Both the position numbers and the translations under genes were made by a program. From the NCBI GenBank assembly GCA_944323485.1, contig CALUSR010000006.1:62001-126000 (forward strand): a stretch of DNA of 64,000 bases, in the 5' to 3' direction. Below the pieces are notes generated by a model. The model was not told where the DNA came from and did no database searches. It worked only from the letters and a program-made list of their open reading frames with translations. Positions 53,548 through 62,770 of this stretch are shown here, in pieces; the first letter of the stretch is position 1, and every line of letters begins with the position of its first letter. Source of the stretch: Candidatus Gastranaerophilales bacterium. Lineage in GTDB: Bacteria > Cyanobacteriota > Vampirovibrionia > Gastranaerophilales > CAJFVJ01.

Positions 53548-55272
53548 ATGAATAATGAAATAATACTTGATACAAAGCTTATTGGTGATATAAAAGGAAA
53601 CTTCTTTGTTCCTTCTTATCAAAGAGGTTATCGTTGGGGAAAGTCAGAAGTTACACGTCTTTTAGAAGATTTATGTTCTACCGATGGGAAAAGAAATTAC
53701 TGTCTTCAACCTATTGTTGTAAGAGCAAATGGTGATAAATATGAACTGATAGATGGCCAACAAAGATTAACTACAATATATTTAATTTATAGGTACATGA
53801 ACGAAGTAAGTTTTGGATTTATTGATGAACCACGTTTTACACTTTCTTATAAAACTAGAGAAAAATCAGAAAAATTTCTAAAAACAATAGATGAATCGTG
53901 CAAGGATGACAATATTGACTTTTGGCATATTTGTTCTGCCTATCAAAGTATTAAAGAATGGTTTGACAAAAAGGATAAAAAATCAACTATAACAAATATA
54001 AATAAATATTTTGATGAAATCGTCAAAGTTATATGGTATGAAGTCAGTGAGTCAGAAGATGCTATAAATTTATTCACAAGGCTTAATATTGGTAAAATCC
54101 CGCTTACTAGTGCTGAGCTCGTAAAAGCAATGTTTTTAAGTAGGAGTAAAGAAACAAATCTTGGAAAGAAAAAACAAGAAGAAATTTCTTTGCAATGGGA
54201 TTATATCGAAAAAGAACTTCACAATGATCATTTATGGTATTTTTTAACAAACAAAACAAAAATAAAATATCAGACAAGAATAGATCTAATTCTTGATCTC
54301 ATCTCTGCAAAACCTATTGATAATCGTGAAAAATACTACACTTTTTTTAAATTTGATGAAATGAGCAAAATCGACTCATTGGATAGTATATGGGAGAATA
54401 TTCAACAAACATTTCTTATATTAAAAGATTGGTACGAAAACCATGAATTATACCATAAGATAGGCTATTTAATTGCATCAGAGACACTAACATTGGGAGA
54501 AATTTTTGATATTTCAAAAAATAAAACAAAAAATAAATTTAGGGAAGTTATTGATGAAAAAATAAAAAATAGTATAAAAATCAATGAAAATTATTCCGAA
54601 TTAAGTTACGAAAAAGAAACAGATAGAAATAGAATATCTACCTTATTGTTACTTTTTAATATTGAATCCGTTCGTCAAAATGGTGAAGAAACTCAATGGT
54701 TTCCTTTTGATAAATACAAATATAGTAAGGATGAAAAAGTTTTATGGAGTCTTGAACATATTCATGCACAACATTCTGAGGGGATGAAAACTCAAGAAAC
54801 TTGGAAAACATGGCTTACACTTCATCTTCCTTCTATCCAAGTCGTTAAAAAAGAGTCAAACGAACTTATAGATAAGATAAAATCTGCAATAAAAAAAGAA
54901 AAATTAGAAAGAACAGAATTTGAAGCAATTCAAAAAGATATCATTAATATACTTTCAGTAGAAGGAAATATTGAATATCTACATTCAATATCTAACTTAG
55001 CAATACTTAATTGTGGTGATAATGCAGCATTGAACAATTCAACTTTTGATGTTAAAAGAAATGCAATTATAGAGATGGATAAAGGAGGAAAATATATACC
55101 ATTTTGTACTAAAATGGTCTTTTTAAAATATTACACACCTTCGTCAGATAATCAATTACATTTTTGGGGACATTCTGACAGAGTGGCATACATCAAAGCA
55201 ATAAATGAGATTTTATACTATAAATCTCATTATCTTGATGAACCTATATACCTTGAAGGGGAGGAAAATTAA
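53548..55272 (+). CDS. DUF262/DUF1524 protein (GmrSD-like, putative defence)
   Basis: The 574-residue protein has an N-terminal DUF262 domain with YQRGYRW near residues 24-30 and DGQQRLTT near 69-76, and a C-terminal DUF1524 domain with the HNH-like EHIHAQ near 403 and NNSTFDVKRNA near 495. GmrSD and related type IV restriction enzymes combine these domains to hydrolyse NTP and cut modified DNA. An in-frame ATG at 53515 lies upstream of the -10 box, so ATG 53548, with AAAGGA ahead, is chosen. A second DUF262 gene follows at once. Confidence 0.85.
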   Translation: MNNEIILDTKLIGDIKGNFFVPSYQRGYRWGKSEVTRLLEDLCSTDGKRNYCLQPIVVRANGDKYELIDGQQRLTTIYLIYRYMNEVSFGFIDEPRFTLSYKTREKSEKFLKTIDESCKDDNIDFWHICSAYQSIKEWFDKKDKKSTITNINKYFDEIVKVIWYEVSESEDAINLFTRLNIGKIPLTSAELVKAMFLSRSKETNLGKKKQEEISLQWDYIEKELHNDHLWYFLTNKTKIKYQTRIDLILDLISAKPIDNREKYYTFFKFDEMSKIDSLDSIWENIQQTFLILKDWYENHELYHKIGYLIASETLTLGEIFDISKNKTKNKFREVIDEKIKNSIKINENYSELSYEKETDRNRISTLLLLFNIESVRQNGEETQWFPFDKYKYSKDEKVLWSLEHIHAQHSEGMKTQETWKTWLTLHLPSIQVVKKESNELIDKIKSAIKKEKLERTEFEAIQKDIINILSVEGNIEYLHSISNLAILNCGDNAALNNSTFDVKRNAIIEMDKGGKYIPFCTKMVFLKYYTPSSDNQLHFWGHSDRVAYIKAINEILYYKSHYLDEPIYLEGEEN

Positions 55273-57459
55273 GTGGAAGCTAAACTTTATTCTTTTATTG
55301 ACATTTTCAATAGTGAATTTAATACCGATCAAGAAATTGTAAGACTTGAGCAAATTACAATACCAATCATACAAAGAGATTACGCCCAAGGAAGAAATGA
55401 TCCAAGCATAGAACGTATAAGAGATCGTTTTCTTAATTCTTTGTATGCTGCTATTACCAAAAAGCCTATAATTCTTGATTTTATATATGGTGATATTGAT
55501 AAGTTTGGTAATATGACACCGTTAGATGGTCAACAACGACTTACAACCTTATTTTTACTTTATTGGTATGCTGCAAAAAAAGAAAATATTTCAGAAAACG
55601 AATATAGTTTTCTGAATAAATTCAGTTATGATACAAGATATAGTGCTCGAACTTTTTGTAAATATCTTGTAAAATTTTGTCCATCTTTTGAGGACGCTCT
55701 TTCTAATGAAATTATCGATCAGGAATGGTTCCCACTGGATTGGAAAAAAGACTCTACAATTAGTTCAATGCTTGTAATGCTTGATGCTATAGATGAAAAA
55801 TTTAAAGATGTAGAAAAACTGTGGCAAAAATTAAAAAATAAATCTATTATGTTTTATTTTTTGCCAATCAAAGATATGGGACTTACAGATGAACTTTATA
55901 TAAAAATGAATTCTCGTGGCAAACCTCTAACTATCTTTGAGCATTTTAAAGCCGAATTAGAACGTAATATTCGTATAATAGATGAGAACCTTGCAGACAA
56001 TATAATTTATAAAATTGACCAAGATTGGACTAATTTATTGTGGCGATATAGAAATAGTCATATTGGCTCTGAAGACGATAATATCATTGATGATGAATTT
56101 CTTCGTTATTTTAAATTTATATGTGATATAATCTGTTATAAAAATAAGGAAAATCCAAAAGAAAATAAAGATGAATTTGATTTACTACAGAAATATTTTT
56201 CTCCCGACAATCCAGATGTATTAAAAAATCTTTCTACAATGGAAGCATTTTTTGATTGTTGGTGTAATCTTTCAGGATATAATACTCCTTTTGATTTTTT
56301 TAAATCGTTTATGTCATATAAACATGAATTTAATAAAATTATAGTAGAATCTCGTTTTAACATTGATATCCTTGGAGATTGTCTTCATACATATTCTGAT
56401 AGAAATGGTCGTATAAGATTATTTCCATTGAATAGAATGGTGTTATTATATGCAATCATATTTTATCTTAACAATCATGATAGAATAACAGAAAATGATT
56501 TCAAACGAAGGATTAGAATAATTAATAACTTAATTCAGAATTCGGAAGATGAAATAAGTGATAGGGCGGATAAAAATCGTATTCCCGCTATTTTGGATGA
56601 AGTAGATTACATTCTCATGACAGGAGAGATCAACGATAATATCAGTAGCAACTTTAATATTAATCAATTAGAAGAAGAAAAAGAAAAAATTGCTTTTCTA
56701 AAGGAAAAACCACATTTAATAGAGACATTATTTAGACTTGAAGATCACAGTATGTTATTTGGACAAATTAGCATTTTAGGGTTAGATAATTTAACATATG
56801 CTGAGAGATTTGAATCATTATTCAAGTGTAATTGGGATAAAATAGATTGTGCTCTGATGGCAATAGGTGATTATGGGCAAATGGAACAAAATAGGTGGCG
56901 CTATCAATATGCTTCTAGCGCTATTAAACAAGCTTGGATAAAGCTTTTTCATAAAAGTTCCAATTTTGGCTTTGATAAAACTAGAAATATTCTTGTCAAA
57001 TTGTTGTCTATGCACAAAGAATTTAATGATGAAATCTTAGATAAAATAGCTAAAAATTACACGGATGAATGTTTACGTAACAAAATTTTTCCATTTAGAT
57101 ACTATTATATATGTTATCCCGAATATCGTCCTGGTTCTTATGGAAAATTAAGTAATGGTTCTGCTAAGGATGAACCTTATATGTTTGCGGTACTACAAAC
57201 AAAGGCACAATGGTCGAAAAATGCTTATATTCCTTTTTTAAAGGCTGCTGATGCTGAAAATCTTTCTGTCGATTATATGGGACAACGTCTTATATATGAT
57301 AATGAGCAAATTATTTGTAAAAACGATTCATATATATGCCTAAAGAATAATAATATAGTTTACACAATAAAAATCAATCAAAATGAAAATGGTTTTGATA
57401 TTGAAGATCGCATCTTAAAATTGAAAGAATATATTAGGACTCTTCCTAAATGTAATTAA
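55273..57459 (+). CDS. second DUF262 protein (putative defence partner)
   Basis: The 728-residue protein has a DUF262 domain near the N-terminus (IIQRDYAQGRND about 32-43, LDGQQRLTTLFLLYWYA about 83-99) and a long C-terminal part that I cannot assign; no DUF1524 HNH is visible. The GTG start follows the stop of the previous gene without a gap, with GGGGAGG upstream. Two unlike DUF262 proteins in one operon suggest a two-subunit restriction or abortive system. Confidence 0.82.
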   Translation: MEAKLYSFIDIFNSEFNTDQEIVRLEQITIPIIQRDYAQGRNDPSIERIRDRFLNSLYAAITKKPIILDFIYGDIDKFGNMTPLDGQQRLTTLFLLYWYAAKKENISENEYSFLNKFSYDTRYSARTFCKYLVKFCPSFEDALSNEIIDQEWFPLDWKKDSTISSMLVMLDAIDEKFKDVEKLWQKLKNKSIMFYFLPIKDMGLTDELYIKMNSRGKPLTIFEHFKAELERNIRIIDENLADNIIYKIDQDWTNLLWRYRNSHIGSEDDNIIDDEFLRYFKFICDIICYKNKENPKENKDEFDLLQKYFSPDNPDVLKNLSTMEAFFDCWCNLSGYNTPFDFFKSFMSYKHEFNKIIVESRFNIDILGDCLHTYSDRNGRIRLFPLNRMVLLYAIIFYLNNHDRITENDFKRRIRIINNLIQNSEDEISDRADKNRIPAILDEVDYILMTGEINDNISSNFNINQLEEEKEKIAFLKEKPHLIETLFRLEDHSMLFGQISILGLDNLTYAERFESLFKCNWDKIDCALMAIGDYGQMEQNRWRYQYASSAIKQAWIKLFHKSSNFGFDKTRNILVKLLSMHKEFNDEILDKIAKNYTDECLRNKIFPFRYYYICYPEYRPGSYGKLSNGSAKDEPYMFAVLQTKAQWSKNAYIPFLKAADAENLSVDYMGQRLIYDNEQIICKNDSYICLKNNNIVYTIKINQNENGFDIEDRILKLKEYIRTLPKCN

Positions 57460-57480
57460 CATAAAAGATATATTATATTT

Positions 57481-57789
57481 TTATTTTTCACCCTCAACAA
57501 ATTCTTTAATAACCTTGTATACATATCTTGTAGTGGTTTCGCAAGCTAACACAAGTTTATTAATTGTATATTTAGTTCCATCAAAATTATCTATAATATA
57601 TTGTTTTTTGTATTTCTGATTACAATGAGCATGGATTGAAAACTTTTGCCCTGCTGCATTGAACATTAATTTTTTAGTTGCTTCCAAGCCAATAATAGAA
57701 CACAAAAACTTTAAATCATCTGTTGGTAAATTCTCTTCAGTTATGTATTTTGCCCATACCGGCTCTTCTGTTTTGCAATTTCTAACCAT
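57481..57789 (-). CDS. Mor/C-family transcription regulator
   Basis: The 102-residue protein shows the Mor/MuC pattern: LPTDDLKFLCSIIGLEATKK, LMFNAAGQKFSIH, YIIDNFDGTKYTINKLVLAC and TTRYVYKVIKEFVEG. In phage Mu, Mor and C activate middle and late promoters. The start ATG is behind AGGAG. It faces the DUF262 operon end-to-end, and its promoter carries CGGAAC inverted repeats. By context it probably controls the DUF262 promoter and its own. Confidence 0.7.
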   Translation of the reverse strand: MVRNCKTEEPVWAKYITEENLPTDDLKFLCSIIGLEATKKLMFNAAGQKFSIHAHCNQKYKKQYIIDNFDGTKYTINKLVLACETTTRYVYKVIKEFVEGEK

Positions 57790-57805
57790 ATTACTCCTTT
57801 TCTCT

Positions 57806-57851
57806 ATTATAGTACAAACGGAACCTTTGTTGGTTCCGTTTTGTTCCGTTT
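57806..57851 (-). promoter_or_regulatory. promoter and CGGAAC dyad of the Mor-like gene
   Basis: TATAAT (minus strand, 57806-57811) is the -10 box. Next to it AAACGGAACC (57816-57825) and GGTTCCGTTT (57832-57841) form a perfect 10-bp inverted repeat with a 6-base spacer, and a further GTTCCGTTT lies at 57843-57851. The dyad covers the -35 position, so a bound regulator would block or replace -35 contact. Confidence 0.65.
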
Positions 57852-57865
57852 GAAAAAATCTTCTC

Positions 57866-57900
57866 TATCACAAAATTTTTGCTTTTTCAATATCACAAAA
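57866..57900 (+). repeat. direct repeat TATCACAAAA
   Basis: TATCACAAAA occurs at 57866-57875 and at 57891-57900, 25 bases apart, between the Mor-like promoter and the transposase gene. It may be a regulatory or transposase-binding site. Confidence 0.35.
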
Positions 57901-58006
57901 ACAGTGTTTTATTTGCATTGAAGAAGTCAAAAAAGATGTGTTTCGATATGGATACATTGACTACACTTTGTACAGCAACAGAGTTAATCTGAGAGAGGAG
58001 AAAAAT

Positions 58007-59974
58007 ATGCAAACTTCAAATGCTGACTGGATTACAACTAAAGAACTGGCAGAAATTAAAGGAGTATCTGAAAGAGCTGTTAGAAAAGCTATTAGTAATA
58101 ATAAATATGTAATCAGAAAATGCTCTAAATCTTACGAAATTTTAGTAACATCTTTAGAAGAAAATGTTAGAGAAAAAATAACAGCTAGTAAAGAAAATTT
58201 GCCACAAGTAACAAATAATTCATATATTGTTCCGGAAATGCAAAAGAAATTAGCTTTAGCAAAATATGATTTAATTAAGAAATGGGATGAGTTTAGAAAG
58301 GATAAGAAAAATAAAACAATAGCAGGAAAAGATTTCCTTGAAGCATATAATCATAATTGTATTTGCGAAGAATTGTTCAATGTAGTAGGTAAAGTTGCAA
58401 TAGGAACAATTTATGAATGGCATAAAAAACTTCGTACCTATAATGATGATTGGCATTGTTTAATTAATAATTACACTTTTGGTGAAAAGACCAGAAAAAC
58501 ATTAATGAAACCTGAAGAGGAAGCCGAATTTCTTAAAAACCTGTTACATCCTAATCAATTAAATATAGGAAAAGCAATCAAACTAACAAAGTTGGCATTA
58601 ACACAACGAGGTTTTAAAAATTTGTGTTGCGACCTTACGTATAGAAGATTTGCCAATAATTATAAAAATGAGCATTATAATACTTGGGTAGAAGCAAGAG
58701 AAGGTAACAAGGCTCTTCACGATAAAGTTCTGCCATATATAACAAGAGACATTTCAAAACTTGAAGTCGGGGATGTACTTATTGGTGATGGACACAGATT
58801 ATCATTTTTTGTTAAACATCCATATACCGGTAAACCTATAAGACCAATGATGGTAGCATACCAGGATTGGAAATCGGGAGGCTTTGTTGGTTTTGAAATA
58901 ATGCTGGAAGAAAATACGCAATGTATTGCAAGTGCATTGAGAAATGCAATCATAAATTTAGGGAAAGTTCCGAAATTTGTTTATCAAGATAACGGGAAAG
59001 CATTTAAAGCAAAATATTTTATAGAAAATGGGCTAAGCGGTTTATTTACTAATCTTGGAATTCAACCTGTTTATGCAAAACCATATAACGCAAAAGCCAA
59101 ACCCATAGAAAGGTTGTTCCGAGAACTACAAGATAGCTGTGAAGTATTGCTTCCTTCTTATACTGGTACAAGTATTATCAAAAAGCCTGCCCAATTAAAA
59201 AGGAATGAAAAATTACATAAATCTCTTTATAAAGTTAATGTTCCAACTCTTGAGCAAGTAGTAAATTTTATTGGGAATTGGGTACAGAAATATCATTATG
59301 AGCAACCTTGTCCTCATATAGCTGGAGAAACGATTGGTAAGGTTCTTGAAAGCGGTAAAGGGGAAGGCGTTAATATAGAAACATTAGACGATTTTATGAT
59401 GGTAAGAGAAATAAAGAAAATTTACAGGAACGGCATTTTATTCTTAAAAAATAACTATTATGACGAAGCTTTATTTGGATATAAAAAAGAAGTGATTATT
59501 AAATACAGCTTGTTCAATTTGAGTTCAATTAAAGTTTATAAATTAAATGGTGAATTTATATGTGAAGCTAAAAGAATTGAGCCAATACATCCATTGGCAA
59601 ATTACTTAGGTGAAGTGAAAGATATAGAAGAGCTTAAGCAAAAAACAAGGATAAAAAAGAAATTAGAAAAACAGACAGAGCAAGAATATATAAACCAAAT
59701 AAAACGTAATCAAGTTCATACCCCATTATTAACAATGGATTTAATTGAGAAGCAGGAAGAGGATGAAATAAATGATTTTAAATTAGCAATAAAAGAAGAA
59801 ATTCAAGCAGATGATTTTAACGGTTGTTTTAATACAAGATTTGAAAAGTATGAATACCTAATGAAACAAGATAAGTTAACTAAAAAAGAACAAGAATGGA
59901 TTTTGGAATACAAATCAACAAGTGAATATGAGCAAATATATGGCGACGATAATAAGGAGGTTTTTAATGCATAA
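58007..59974 (+). CDS. Mu/TnsB-type DDE transposase
   Basis: The 655-residue protein starts with a Mu-type HTH (WITTKELAEIKGVSERAVRK), has a second DNA-binding region (about 75-230), an RNase H-fold integrase core with D261 (LIGDGHRLSF), D328 (VYQDNGKAFKA) and E368 (KPIERLFREL), and a C-terminal beta-barrel of Mu transposases (KEVIIKYSLFNLSSIKVYKL). The ATG has GAGGAG upstream; a GTG 23 codons earlier lacks one. Its end overlaps the ATPase gene by eight bases. It should cut and join transposon ends. Confidence 0.93.
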   Translation: MQTSNADWITTKELAEIKGVSERAVRKAISNNKYVIRKCSKSYEILVTSLEENVREKITASKENLPQVTNNSYIVPEMQKKLALAKYDLIKKWDEFRKDKKNKTIAGKDFLEAYNHNCICEELFNVVGKVAIGTIYEWHKKLRTYNDDWHCLINNYTFGEKTRKTLMKPEEEAEFLKNLLHPNQLNIGKAIKLTKLALTQRGFKNLCCDLTYRRFANNYKNEHYNTWVEAREGNKALHDKVLPYITRDISKLEVGDVLIGDGHRLSFFVKHPYTGKPIRPMMVAYQDWKSGGFVGFEIMLEENTQCIASALRNAIINLGKVPKFVYQDNGKAFKAKYFIENGLSGLFTNLGIQPVYAKPYNAKAKPIERLFRELQDSCEVLLPSYTGTSIIKKPAQLKRNEKLHKSLYKVNVPTLEQVVNFIGNWVQKYHYEQPCPHIAGETIGKVLESGKGEGVNIETLDDFMMVREIKKIYRNGILFLKNNYYDEALFGYKKEVIIKYSLFNLSSIKVYKLNGEFICEAKRIEPIHPLANYLGEVKDIEELKQKTRIKKKLEKQTEQEYINQIKRNQVHTPLLTMDLIEKQEEDEINDFKLAIKEEIQADDFNGCFNTRFEKYEYLMKQDKLTKKEQEWILEYKSTSEYEQIYGDDNKEVFNA

Positions 59975-60656
59975 ATTATTTGTGAAAACACGTAATGTTA
60001 AAAATTTTATTGATTTAATGAACAACCTTATTGATAAATCAAATGAAGTCCCAAAGATGGGATTAATCTATGGTGATCCTGGTTTAGGAAAAAGTCGAAC
60101 AGCAGTTTGGTGGGCAACACAAAATGATGCTGTCTATGTAAGAGCTCAAAATAATATGACAAGTCATGGAATATTGGAAAAAGTTGTGGAAGATTTAGGA
60201 GAAGCACCTTCTAAAAAATCTACAGAATTAATGAAACAATGTATTGCCCATTTAAGACTTCATCCACAGATAGTTATTGTTGATGAAATTGATTATCTAA
60301 TAGGTCATTCAAGAACAATTGAAACTTTGAGGGATTTACACGATTTAACGGGTGCTCCAATTGTCCTGATAGGAATGCATGAATCAAAAACAAAACTTGG
60401 TAAATACAGACATTTGTATGACAGAATTTCTGAAATTGTCGAATTTAAACCGTTTTCTAAAGAAGATATGGACATTATTGTAGAAGAATTATCAGAAATA
60501 AAAATAACAGACGAGGCTAAAGAAATATTTTTTGAAAAAACAAATCGTTTTAGACAAGTAATTAAGGGGATTGCTTTACTTGAAAATATAGCTAAAACAA
60601 ATGGGTTGAATAAAATTGATGTTAAACAAGTGAAAGGATTAAACATTGAAAAATAA
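59967..60656 (+). CDS. MuB/TnsC-type AAA+ transposition ATPase
   Basis: The 229-residue AAA+ protein has a Walker A GDPGLGKS near residues 36-43, Walker B IVIVDEIDYL near 102-111 and a sensor stretch PIVLIGMHESK. It matches TniB/MuB/TnsC-type ATPases that pick target DNA and stimulate the transposase. It starts at ATG 59967 behind a perfect AGGAGG, inside the end of the transposase gene, and overlaps the next gene by 11 bases, so the three proteins are translationally coupled. Confidence 0.92.
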   Translation: MHKLFVKTRNVKNFIDLMNNLIDKSNEVPKMGLIYGDPGLGKSRTAVWWATQNDAVYVRAQNNMTSHGILEKVVEDLGEAPSKKSTELMKQCIAHLRLHPQIVIVDEIDYLIGHSRTIETLRDLHDLTGAPIVLIGMHESKTKLGKYRHLYDRISEIVEFKPFSKEDMDIIVEELSEIKITDEAKEIFFEKTNRFRQVIKGIALLENIAKTNGLNKIDVKQVKGLNIEK

Positions 60657-62292
60657 AGATTTAATAATAAAAGTAGCAAGAAGATTAGATAAATTTAATC
60701 TTGATGAAATAATTGTAGTATCTGAACTTCAAGAACAAGAAGTGAAAGCGATTTTATCTGATTTAATTAAAGAACAGGTAATTATTAAAAGTAGTAACAA
60801 ATATTTTTTTAATAATAAAAGAAATAATGAGCAAAATGAAATATTATCTACAAAAAATAACACTCTTAAACCTATTATTCTTGAAGAAGAGGAAGGTTAT
60901 GAGGAGCTACTAAAATATAATAAAGATGTTCAAAATAAGATAAAAAGGTATGTCGCAGCGATAAATTTTGTAATTAATGCTGGAAAAGGTAATTTAAAGC
61001 GTGTGGTAGAATTATTTAATGAAACTTCAGGCTTAAAGCGAGTTCCATATTCAATTTTAGTAAAACTTCTTCATAACTATAAAATGTATGGGTTTAAAGG
61101 GATATTACCTAAATACCATAATCATGGTGAAAGCCCTATTCCAGATGAATTATACACGTGTTTTAAAAATTTTTATCTAACAAAAGAAAAATTAAGTGCC
61201 AAAGAGGCCCTATATCGTGCACAAAAGTTATTACACGATGAACAAAGAATTGAACAACCTTATACATATAACCTAAACTCTTTTACAAGAAAAATTAAAA
61301 CGGATTTTACGGAAGAACAAATTAAATACTTTAGAAATAATGTAAAACCATTAAAAGCTAAAATTTCTAATGATGAAAATGATGAACCGCTTGATATGGA
61401 GTTTAAAAATGCTGCCAGAATTTATCTTAATCGATTAAAAATAGAAAATAAGCAAGAAAGATTATTGCATGAGAAAACATATTACAAAAATCATCTGAAA
61501 GAATATTTTGACAATTTAACTATTCGAGAAATTACGCCCAAAGTTGTTGCTAAGTATAAACAAAGTATGTTTGATAAAGGTTTTAAATTAGTATCTGTGA
61601 AGCAATATATTTTACTCTTAAAAGCTATAATAAAAGGTGTTTGCCCCAAAATAAACAATTTAGTAACAAGAGAGGATAAGGATCGTAGAAATGCTTATGC
61701 ACTAGATATGAATATTCTAACTGAAGATGAAATTCTAAATTTACTCAATATATGTAAATTGAAATACCCTGAAGCCTATCCTATAATTTATATTTCATTA
61801 TCAACAGGAGCTAGTGTTCCTGAATTATTGGGGTTAACTTGGGATAGGGTAGACTTTGAAGAAAATACAATATTTTTAAAATACTTTCTATATGATGAAC
61901 GTTTAATTACAAATAGAAGCGGTACTTCAAAAAGAAAATTAAAAATTGATAAAAGGATGACTGAGATTTTGAAAGAAAAGTATAAAGCTACAAAACCTTT
62001 ACCTGCTGATTTTGTTTTTAGATTTTCTTCACCCAAACTACCACAACAATATTTTGAAAATGTGGTATTAAATGGTTTATCCAAAAAATTGAGAATTCAA
62101 AGGATCTATCCAAGTGATTTACAACATAACTTTACTAATTTATGCCTTAAGCAAAAAATCCCTTTTACATATATACAAAAATCATTAGGGTATTTTGGTA
62201 TTATAAACTTTGTTAAAATATATCGAAATCTAATAGAGCAGTCAGAAGAAAAATACTATAATCCGTTAGAAAATTTAAACCCTCTAAAATGA
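60646..62292 (+). CDS. transposase-like DNA-binding region fused to a catalytically dead tyrosine recombinase
   Basis: The 548-residue protein has a winged-helix-like start (1-57), a region (about 85-240, with KGILPKYHNHGESPIPDELY) resembling the DNA-binding part of Mu-type transposases, a core-binding region (about 250-330), and a tyrosine-recombinase fold (about 355-535). Catalytic positions are changed: TGLR reads TGAS (387-390), HxxR reads SDLQ (490-493), LGH reads LGY (514-516); only the Tyr (Y526, KIYRNL) remains. TTG start with AAAGGA. It probably serves in target or end recognition. Confidence 0.8.
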   Translation: MKNKDLIIKVARRLDKFNLDEIIVVSELQEQEVKAILSDLIKEQVIIKSSNKYFFNNKRNNEQNEILSTKNNTLKPIILEEEEGYEELLKYNKDVQNKIKRYVAAINFVINAGKGNLKRVVELFNETSGLKRVPYSILVKLLHNYKMYGFKGILPKYHNHGESPIPDELYTCFKNFYLTKEKLSAKEALYRAQKLLHDEQRIEQPYTYNLNSFTRKIKTDFTEEQIKYFRNNVKPLKAKISNDENDEPLDMEFKNAARIYLNRLKIENKQERLLHEKTYYKNHLKEYFDNLTIREITPKVVAKYKQSMFDKGFKLVSVKQYILLLKAIIKGVCPKINNLVTREDKDRRNAYALDMNILTEDEILNLLNICKLKYPEAYPIIYISLSTGASVPELLGLTWDRVDFEENTIFLKYFLYDERLITNRSGTSKRKLKIDKRMTEILKEKYKATKPLPADFVFRFSSPKLPQQYFENVVLNGLSKKLRIQRIYPSDLQHNFTNLCLKQKIPFTYIQKSLGYFGIINFVKIYRNLIEQSEEKYYNPLENLNPLK

Positions 62293-62316
62293 ACCCTAAG
62301 TGGTTCATTTTTTATT
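62287..62316 (+). terminator. terminator of the transposition operon
   Basis: AAATGAACC (62287-62295) pairs with GGTTCATTT (62302-62310) around CTAAGT, followed by TTTATTTTAG on the plus strand. Confidence 0.8.
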
Positions 62317-62387
62317 TTAGTATATAAAACTATATAAAATGAATTTTATAACCCTTAATGGCGGATTTGAACACTTTTTGAACGGCA

Positions 62388-62621
62388 TTAAAATCTAGTT
62401 TGAATATTCACTTCCGGATAATTTATAAAATATGCATTTAAAGTATCAGAATCTTGTCTAAGATTATGAATAATAGGAGTAATATTTCTAAGCTCTTCGT
62501 ATTCTTGTTGTTTTTGACAGAAATAATCAATTACAACAACCATATTATAAATCCGCTCTGCTAATTTTTCTAACTCCCTAAAATCTTTTTGTTTAATGCG
62601 ATATTTCTTACTTTTACTCAT
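62388..62621 (-). CDS. 77-residue unknown protein of the island
   Basis: From ATG 62621, behind AGGAGG, the frame encodes MSKSKKYRIKQKDFRELEKL and a helical remainder with no known motif. It is basic at the N-terminus. It points toward the transposition operon on the other strand. It may be a regulator or an accessory protein of the element. Confidence 0.65.
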   Translation of the reverse strand: MSKSKKYRIKQKDFRELEKLAERIYNMVVVIDYFCQKQQEYEELRNITPIIHNLRQDSDTLNAYFINYPEVNIQTRF

Positions 62622-62770
62622 ACAACCTCCTAATGTAAACAACACATTAGCGTGAAAGTAAAACAAAAGCATTCAAATCTTTACAGAACAACACAATCAT
62701 TATGATTAGCTTGTAAAATATTTTCCAATTATAGCAATTTTTGTTGTTTTAAGGTGAATGAATGTCGCTT

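Noticed and set aside
62358-62385. Possible attachment site resembling a tRNA T-arm (GGATTTGAAC)
   Set aside because: Only about ten bases match the T-arm of the tRNA at 52903-52974, and the similarity does not extend to the tRNA end, so it is not a convincing att pair.
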